Shown one piece after another: positions 7,047 through 10,938 of a DNA stretch of 10,938 bases (position 1 is the first letter of the stretch; each line of letters opens with the position of its first letter). A program made the position numbers and the translations under genes. Source of the DNA: Acidobacteriaceae bacterium (lineage in GTDB: Bacteria > Acidobacteriota > Terriglobia > Terriglobales > Acidobacteriaceae); the NCBI GenBank assembly GCA_003135315.1, contig PLBD01000055.1, forward strand, positions 1 through 10,938. The letters are read 5' to 3'. The notes beneath the pieces were generated by a model. It did not search any database, was not told where the DNA came from, and saw only the letters and a program-made list of their open reading frames with translations.

Positions 7047-8909
7047 CTAGCAACCGTAGTTCCAGCCCGGTTCACTCGCCCACTTTTGAAAGCATGGCGA
7101 CGCGGGATCAAGCGCTATCGGCAATGTGGTCGCGGGACGTTGGCCGTCGATGAGATGGCTCTGATTCAACCACGTCCCAGGCCACGCGATTGTTATTTGC
7201 GTCTCAATCTCGTCCTTGCCGGCCGCTGGGACACGCGGTGGAGTAGCGATAACGGGCTCCGGTCCGAACACGGCGGCCGAAACGCTCTTGCCGTCGCTCC
7301 AGCCGCTCATCACCACCCAGGTCTGCCCGAGCTTCGCCGCTGCCATGGGCGCAAACGGCGTCTCGGGAGGATATGGCTGGTTGAAGAGCTTGGGATCTTC
7401 CTGCATGGTGACGCCGGATGGGACGCCCATCGGAGCTGCCAGCAGATCGGCGCGCAGCGCGCTCAGCGTGCCGAAGACCTCCGGCACCGCCAGCTCCTCG
7501 CCCAAGGTCAGGCCAATCCTCCCGATGGGCGTCGGCACCACAACCCAATCGCTGCCTTCCTTGGCCCACTGGGTCTGATTCGGCGGCAGGTGTGTCGCAC
7601 GGTAGCGCGCGAGAATCGTTCCGTCAGGGCCTGCCAGTGCCACTGTGTGATAAACACTCCCGCCGTCGCGTTCCGGATAGCTTCCGACAGAATAGCCTCC
7701 GCCAGCCTTTGCGGCCTCGCACAAGCGCTGCTCCGCCGCACCCCCGCGGGATTCGGCGGCCGCCGTGTACGCCGCGCTCCCGGCGTCGGCTCCAACCGAG
7801 AACAGCTCGGGCAGGACGAGCAAACCGCCGCGTGGTGGCTGCGGAAGCGACGCTGGCGGCTTTCCGGACGCAGGCCACGAAACAGCTTTGACCCCGACGT
7901 CTTTGGGCGTCGTGGTTGCGTTCGGGTCGGTTGGCGCACGATGCAGCGCAAGCAGGCCGTAAATCTCCGGCCTGCGCCGCGCCAGCACAGCATTCCGCAC
8001 CGGTGTGCTCATAGACGGCTTGATTTCAGCAACGATCATGCCGTGCGCGCCCGGCGATAACACCTCGGGCGCCACCACTGGCGCTTGCGCGACCTTGTTG
8101 CCCGATGGGTCCCAGATACTCGATCCGCCATTGTAGTAAAGCGTCTGGCCAGTCTGCGGGTTCTTCTCGATGCCGTCACGCGTCGCGGCGACCAACCAGA
8201 CGCCGTTGAACGCAGCTATGTGCTGCACGGTCGCAACGGTTGAGTGATCTCCTTTGGCTTTTGCGGGCGGCGTCCCCGGACTTACGCGATCGGAACTGCT
8301 CAGCCATGCGACAACATCGACTTTATGCAACGCGGCGAGTCTGGGATACTGCCAGTAGGTATCGTCGTAGCAGATCAGCATCGTCAGCCGGCCCAGTTCG
8401 GTGTCGAAGACCGGAAAGCCGCCGTCGCCGGGAGTGACCCAGGCCTGGTCCTGAGCGTTCAGGCCGTGCTTGCGATACTTGCCGATATATCCGTTCGGAC
8501 CGATCAGCGCAGCGGTGTTATAGCCCAGCCCCGTGGCTGGGTCGATCTCGGCAATGCCAACCGCCACGTACATGTGGCGGCGCGCCGTGACTTTCGCCAG
8601 CGCGTCCGTAGTCTTACCCGGCACGGTATCAAGGTACGGGCGCACCATGGCAAAACTGTCGAATATGTAGCCGATGGTCGCCTGTTCGGGAAGCACCGCA
8701 AGCTTGACACCTTGTGCGCCGGCCGCATCCACTGCGGCCGAGATACGAGCGATGTTGCCTTCCAGATCGCCCCAGGCCGGGTCGTACACAATGGCGGCAG
8801 CCTTGTACGATTTCAGCGGCTCGTCCGCAGCCCAAGCTCGCGGAGGCGGCGCCATCACCGCTATCACAGCCGCGAGAAACGCGGCCCATAACCTGACACG
8901 TCCAACCAT
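7047..8909 (-). CDS. Secreted tandem-domain nitrilase-superfamily (carbon-nitrogen hydrolase) protein, second domain degenerate
   Basis: A 620-residue protein exported by a Sec signal peptide (hydrophobic core about residues 8-20, cleavage near A-W-A-A at 26-28). Two nitrilase-fold domains follow. Domain 1 (about 32-300) has the complete catalytic triad: Glu 75 in L-P-E-Q, Lys 147 in Y-R-K-H, and Cys 180 in I-C-Y-D-D. Domain 2 (about 335-580) keeps Glu 368 (L-P-E-L), but the Lys position in the matching Y-R-x-T-H-L motif is Ala 438, and the Cys position in G-R-I-G-L-x-x-x is Gly 470. Only the first domain should therefore be able to act on amide or nitrile bonds. The gene follows the oxalate decarboxylase gene by 47 bp on the same strand. 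The substrate is unknown. Start: ATG at 8909 has GAGAGG five bases upstream; the in-frame GTG at 8915 would overlap that site and is less likely. Confidence 0.85.
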   Translation of the reverse strand: MVGRVRLWAAFLAAVIAVMAPPPRAWAADEPLKSYKAAAIVYDPAWGDLEGNIARISAAVDAAGAQGVKLAVLPEQATIGYIFDSFAMVRPYLDTVPGKTTDALAKVTARRHMYVAVGIAEIDPATGLGYNTAALIGPNGYIGKYRKHGLNAQDQAWVTPGDGGFPVFDTELGRLTMLICYDDTYWQYPRLAALHKVDVVAWLSSSDRVSPGTPPAKAKGDHSTVATVQHIAAFNGVWLVAATRDGIEKNPQTGQTLYYNGGSSIWDPSGNKVAQAPVVAPEVLSPGAHGMIVAEIKPSMSTPVRNAVLARRRPEIYGLLALHRAPTDPNATTTPKDVGVKAVSWPASGKPPASLPQPPRGGLLVLPELFSVGADAGSAAYTAAAESRGGAAEQRLCEAAKAGGGYSVGSYPERDGGSVYHTVALAGPDGTILARYRATHLPPNQTQWAKEGSDWVVVPTPIGRIGLTLGEELAVPEVFGTLSALRADLLAAPMGVPSGVTMQEDPKLFNQPYPPETPFAPMAAAKLGQTWVVMSGWSDGKSVSAAVFGPEPVIATPPRVPAAGKDEIETQITIAWPGTWLNQSHLIDGQRPATTLPIALDPASPCFQKWASEPGWNYGC

Positions 8910-8914
8910 GTCCA

Positions 8915-8920
8915 CCTCTC
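8915..8920 (-). promoter_or_regulatory. Ribosome binding site that decides the nitrilase-like start
   Basis: On the minus strand GAGAGG ends five bases before ATG 8909. The alternative in-frame GTG at 8915-8913 would sit at the edge of this site with no spacer, so ATG 8909 is preferred. Confidence 0.6.
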
Positions 8921-8956
8921 AGCTCGCCAACGTGAACACTGCAAACGTCTATGTGA

Positions 8957-10063
8957 CTATTTGGTCAGAAACACATCTTTGCGCGGAAACTTCTCGAACA
9001 ACGACGCATCTTGACCAAAATTTGTGGCAAGGATATCGGTCGGGTTCCCAGCTATCCACTGCGATAAATCAATGGTCTGGTAGTGACCGTTGTTAAAGAC
9101 GATGAGAATGCGCGCCTTGCCGCTCCCCACATTTTCAATCGAGTGACCAAAGCCTTGCGGGATGTATCCAACGTCTCCCTTGCTGAGTTTCTCTTCGCGC
9201 CAGCGCCCCTGGGACCCGAACAGGGTCAAGCTGAATTCACCGCTCAGGATGTACTGCCACTCTGCCGCGTTGGGATGCCAATGCAATTCGCGCAGAGCGC
9301 CAGGCTCCATCTCCAGCACGACGCCCGTCATGGTCGTGGAAATGGGGAACTGAGAACCATCAACGCGCCACTCCAGCCCGCCACTGAAGGTCTCAAAGGG
9401 TTTCTGCGAAATAAGGCTGTACTTGTGGGTAAGCGGTGGTTTCTTCCAGCCCTGTAAGGGAGGTGCGGCGACGGGCGGCGGAATCTTGCCCTTGGCGAAG
9501 TAGACCTCTGTTTTCGGAAAACTGTCGAAAGTCGAAGCCGGAACGCCGAAGTTCTTCGCGAGCAAATCTTTGGGCGCGTGGCCAATCCAGTCCGAGATGC
9601 TGAAGGTACCGAATTCGGAGAAGTAGCCATTGTCGAAGACGAGAATAAAGTGGCACGGCTGATCGCCCAGGGTCTCGATAACATGCCCGTGACCGCGAGG
9701 GAAATACCAGATGTCACCCGGCTCAAAATCATTGGTTTCGGCGCAACCCTGAGGATCAATGACTGTAGTGCGCACCCGGCCCTCGGTGACGAAAGCCCAC
9801 TCGGCCGCCGTGGCGTGCCAATGGAGTTCTCGCATGACGCCTGGCTGCATGCGCATCGAAACACCCGCGAGGGCCTTGGAGATCGGCAACTGGACCACCG
9901 TGGCCTCCTTGCCGTAGCTGCCATCGATGACCCGCCCTTCGGATTTTTCCAGTTCGAACTTGAAGGTTGGCAGCTCCTTCTCCGAAGTTACGGGATCAGG
10001 AACATTATTCTGAAAGCTATTGTCGCCCCCTTCGGAACTAATGGGGATGTTGGAAGAGAACAT
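8957..10063 (-). CDS. oxdC: Oxalate decarboxylase, bicupin
   Basis: Mn-dependent bicupin that converts oxalate to formate and CO2, 368 residues against about 385 for Bacillus subtilis OxdC. No signal peptide is visible, so it is probably cytoplasmic. Cupin 1 has metal ligands His 81, His 83, Glu 88 and His 127, with Arg 78 in the R-E-L-H-W-H motif. Cupin 2 has His 261, His 263, Glu 268 and His 307, with Arg 258. The active-site lid reads S-E-F-G-T at 149-153, so the Glu matching catalytic Glu 162 of OxdC is kept (Glu 150), though the next two residues differ from S-E-N-S-T. The second-domain Glu 333 of OxdC corresponds to an Ile here by my alignment. Retained Glu 150 supports decarboxylase rather than oxidase activity. 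ATG 10063 has a perfect AGGAGG (10069-10074) five bases upstream. It lies downstream of a formate dehydrogenase remnant and upstream of the nitrilase-like gene. Confidence 0.93.
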   Translation of the reverse strand: MFSSNIPISSEGGDNSFQNNVPDPVTSEKELPTFKFELEKSEGRVIDGSYGKEATVVQLPISKALAGVSMRMQPGVMRELHWHATAAEWAFVTEGRVRTTVIDPQGCAETNDFEPGDIWYFPRGHGHVIETLGDQPCHFILVFDNGYFSEFGTFSISDWIGHAPKDLLAKNFGVPASTFDSFPKTEVYFAKGKIPPPVAAPPLQGWKKPPLTHKYSLISQKPFETFSGGLEWRVDGSQFPISTTMTGVVLEMEPGALRELHWHPNAAEWQYILSGEFSLTLFGSQGRWREEKLSKGDVGYIPQGFGHSIENVGSGKARILIVFNNGHYQTIDLSQWIAGNPTDILATNFGQDASLFEKFPRKDVFLTK

Positions 10064-10111
10064 GGAAACCTCCTGTTGAGCGCTGTTTTACGCGCGATTG
10101 CCTTGCCCGTG

Positions 10112-10285
10112 TCATTGCTCGGCCGAAAGGCGGCCAAGCAGCGCGCTCGGCGTCGCCTTCGGGTTGGACACGGTCTGACCAGGATACTTCAGGATTTTTG
10201 GCGAAGCGCCGCGCGCGTTGGATCTGGGATAGCCGACGACGAGATCGTCGTATGGCGCGAGGACAGCCTTCGTCATTTTGAACAT
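10112..10285 (-). pseudogene. N-terminal remnant of NAD-dependent formate dehydrogenase
   Basis: A 57-codon reading frame beginning with ATG 10285, with AGGAAAGGA at 10286-10294 upstream (a second ATG at 10276 fits the family start better). The peptide reads like the first residues of the soluble NAD-dependent formate dehydrogenase (Pseudomonas sp. 101 type). Matching blocks in order are M-x-K, Y-D-D-x-V-x-G-Y-P, A-R, P-K-I, Y-P-G-Q-T, P-K-A, L-L-G, and S-x-E. I count about 26 identical positions over about 52, aligned from memory, with only small in-frame gaps. The full enzyme is about 400 residues; here a TGA ends the frame where the catalytic part would begin, and oxdC starts 48 bp later. 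The NAD-binding and active-site regions are therefore absent. It is either a deletion relic or a small ORF that is still translated. It would have been the natural partner of oxdC, consuming its formate. Confidence 0.65.
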
Positions 10286-10516
10286 TCCTTTCCTGTCTAG
10301 ACATAGAGGAGCATTCGGCCATTTCGCGATGGTCAAGCACATTTCGCCGACATTACCCATGTGTGTGAACCCGCATCAAGCCGGCCCTCATGGTCGATCG
10401 GACTTAACAGACTGATTTAAGAAAACGCTTGAAGAGCAAGGCGACGGTGTCGACGTTGTCGTATATGTGTCGGTGGCCATGATGCGAAACTCCACGTTCG
10501 CGTCGATGGTAGGTCA

Positions 10517-10541
10517 GCTTCCGGGATCAAGCACCGGGAGC
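10517..10541. repeat. Inverted repeat (hairpin) in the divergent region
   Basis: GCTTCCGG at 10517-10524 pairs with CCGGGAGC at 10534-10541 (eight pairs, one G-T wobble) around a nine-base loop. No T-run follows on either strand, so it is not an intrinsic terminator. It may be a protein-binding site or an RNA structure, or have no role. Confidence 0.4.
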
Positions 10542-10689
10542 GGTCCGCGCCAGCATCGCGGCGACCCCCTTATAACTTATTGATCTAACAAACATTCACC
10601 GGAGCGAACTCCCCGCTTCGCGTCGGCGGACCTTTGCGCCGAGCGCGTCCACGCCGTCCGCGCGGCGCCTGTCGGAGGGTCTTTTTTGC

Positions 10690-10704
10690 TGGTCCGCGAC
10701 TTGC
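10690..10704 (+). promoter_or_regulatory. Candidate sigma-54 (-24/-12) promoter for the ferredoxin operon
   Basis: The bases TGGTCCG-CGAC-TTGC at 10690-10704 fit TGGCACG-N4-TTGC at all conserved positions except C4 and A5, with the exact invariant GG-to-GC spacing. A T-run lies just upstream (10682-10687). The implied transcription start is near 10716, about 29 bp before the ATG at 10745. Sigma-54 control with an enhancer-binding activator is known for several aromatic monooxygenase operons, which fits the gene it precedes. It is a sequence match only. Confidence 0.45.
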
Positions 10705-10744
10705 GTGTCGCCGGTCAGACGTTCCTTTTCAGAAGGCGACCCCG

Positions 10745-10938
10745 ATGGCGTTCACTTCTATCTGTCACACCAGCGCCGTGAGTGAAGGGAGCATGGGGCT
10801 CTTTCAGGCCGGTCGCAAGAGCGTGCTCTTGGTCTGGCCAACGGGCGGCGAACTCAAGGCCTATCGCGGGCGTTGTCCGCATGCGGATATGCCGTTGAAC
10901 TACGCAGCCTTCAACGGGCAGACAGTCACCTGCTTGCA
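10745..10938 (+). CDS. Rieske [2Fe-2S] ferredoxin, TmoC-like, truncated by window end
   Basis: The first 64 codons of a small Rieske protein, open to the right edge. Cys 44 and His 46 (R-C-P-H) form the first half of the cluster-binding motif, and Cys 63 begins the second (C-L-[H/Q]-, the next base pair being CA), so the expected His would be just outside the window. Numbering matches the T4MOC/TmoC ferredoxin of toluene 4-monooxygenase (Cys 45, His 47, Cys 64, His 67) almost exactly, and there is no extra N-terminal catalytic domain. This favours a stand-alone electron carrier for a multicomponent oxygenase over a Rieske oxygenase alpha subunit. Its partners would lie to the right. The start ATG 10745 has AGAAGG at 10731-10736. 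Alternatives: ferredoxin of an aromatic-ring dioxygenase or of a nitrite-reductase small-subunit type. Confidence 0.8.
   Translation, partial: MAFTSICHTSAVSEGSMGLFQAGRKSVLLVWPTGGELKAYRGRCPHADMPLNYAAFNGQTVTCL

Larger units (their letters stand above)
10286..10744. other. Divergent non-coding region between the oxdC operon and the Rieske ferredoxin gene
   Basis: This 459-bp stretch lacks a convincing gene. It should hold the promoter of the leftward oxdC operon and that of the rightward ferredoxin operon. I see a tandem 9-base repeat (GACGGTGTC/GACGTTGTC, 10443-10460), a hairpin (10517-10541), an AT-rich patch with a TTGATC hexamer (about 10570-10592), a T-run (10682-10687) and a sigma-54-like promoter (10690-10704). 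For the leftward operon I find no sigma-70 match good enough to report. A short open frame that contains ATGATG near 10479 and stops at the TGA inside TTGATC has no recognisable product. Confidence 0.6.

Noticed and set aside
7086..8060. Plus-strand open frame of about 324 codons opposite the nitrilase-like gene
   Set aside because: It is antisense to a gene with clear nitrilase motifs, and its translation is Arg-rich with no known motif.
9578..10300. Plus-strand open frame of about 240 codons over oxdC and the stub gene
   Set aside because: It is antisense to clear bicupin motifs on the minus strand; its translation shows no family features.
10571..10576. TATAAC as a sigma-70 -10 element
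   Set aside because: No acceptable -35 hexamer at 16-18 bp on either strand, and it is far from both flanking start codons.
10471..10587. Short plus-strand open frame with ATGATG and a possible small protein
   Set aside because: About 35 codons, no ribosome site, no recognisable family, and it ends inside the AT-rich patch.
1..10938. CRISPR array, tRNA, rRNA, insertion sequence or attachment site
   Set aside because: No regularly spaced repeats, cloverleaf-like sequence, transposase motifs or terminal inverted repeats were seen on reading both strands.

Overview
The window comes from a GC-rich Gram-negative bacterium: it encodes a TolC-type outer-membrane channel, an HlyD-type periplasmic adaptor, a lipoprotein and a Sec-exported enzyme. 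The soil-type gene content (oxalate, formate, efflux, a Rieske ferredoxin) would suit Acidobacteriota or Proteobacteria. The phylum is a guess; nothing in the window fixes it.

Layout. (1) 1-1598, plus strand: the C-terminal part of a molybdopterin formate dehydrogenase alpha subunit, entering from the left edge, followed 18 bp later by its usual small DUF1641 partner. (2) 1599-1764: a gap with a possible hairpin after the formate dehydrogenase pair and an extended -10 promoter for the next operon. (3) 1765-6974, plus strand: a tight four-gene tripartite efflux operon in the order TolC-like channel, YtcA-like small lipoprotein, MdtN-like adaptor, MdtO-like FUSC inner-membrane protein. It has the same components as the E. 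coli ytcA-mdtNOP set, in a different order. (4) 10285-7047, minus strand, converging on the efflux operon: a 57-codon remnant resembling the N-terminus of NAD-dependent formate dehydrogenase, then a bicupin oxalate decarboxylase, then a secreted tandem-domain nitrilase-superfamily protein whose second domain has lost two of its three catalytic residues. (5) 10286-10744: a non-coding divergent region with a sigma-54-like promoter. (6) 10745 to the right edge, plus strand: the start of a small Rieske [2Fe-2S] ferredoxin resembling the TmoC component of toluene monooxygenases, cut by the window end.

How the genes may work together. Oxalate decarboxylase makes formate and CO2 from oxalate, and formate dehydrogenases oxidise formate. 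The window has oxalate decarboxylase, an apparent relic of a soluble NAD-dependent formate dehydrogenase directly in front of it, and an apparently intact (partial here) molybdenum formate dehydrogenase about 7 kb away. One reading is that an oxalate-to-formate-to-CO2 cassette lost its NAD enzyme while the Mo enzyme remained. The nitrilase-like gene behind oxalate decarboxylase has no assigned substrate, and its two-domain, half-degenerate structure is the least explained protein here. The efflux operon looks complete and independent.
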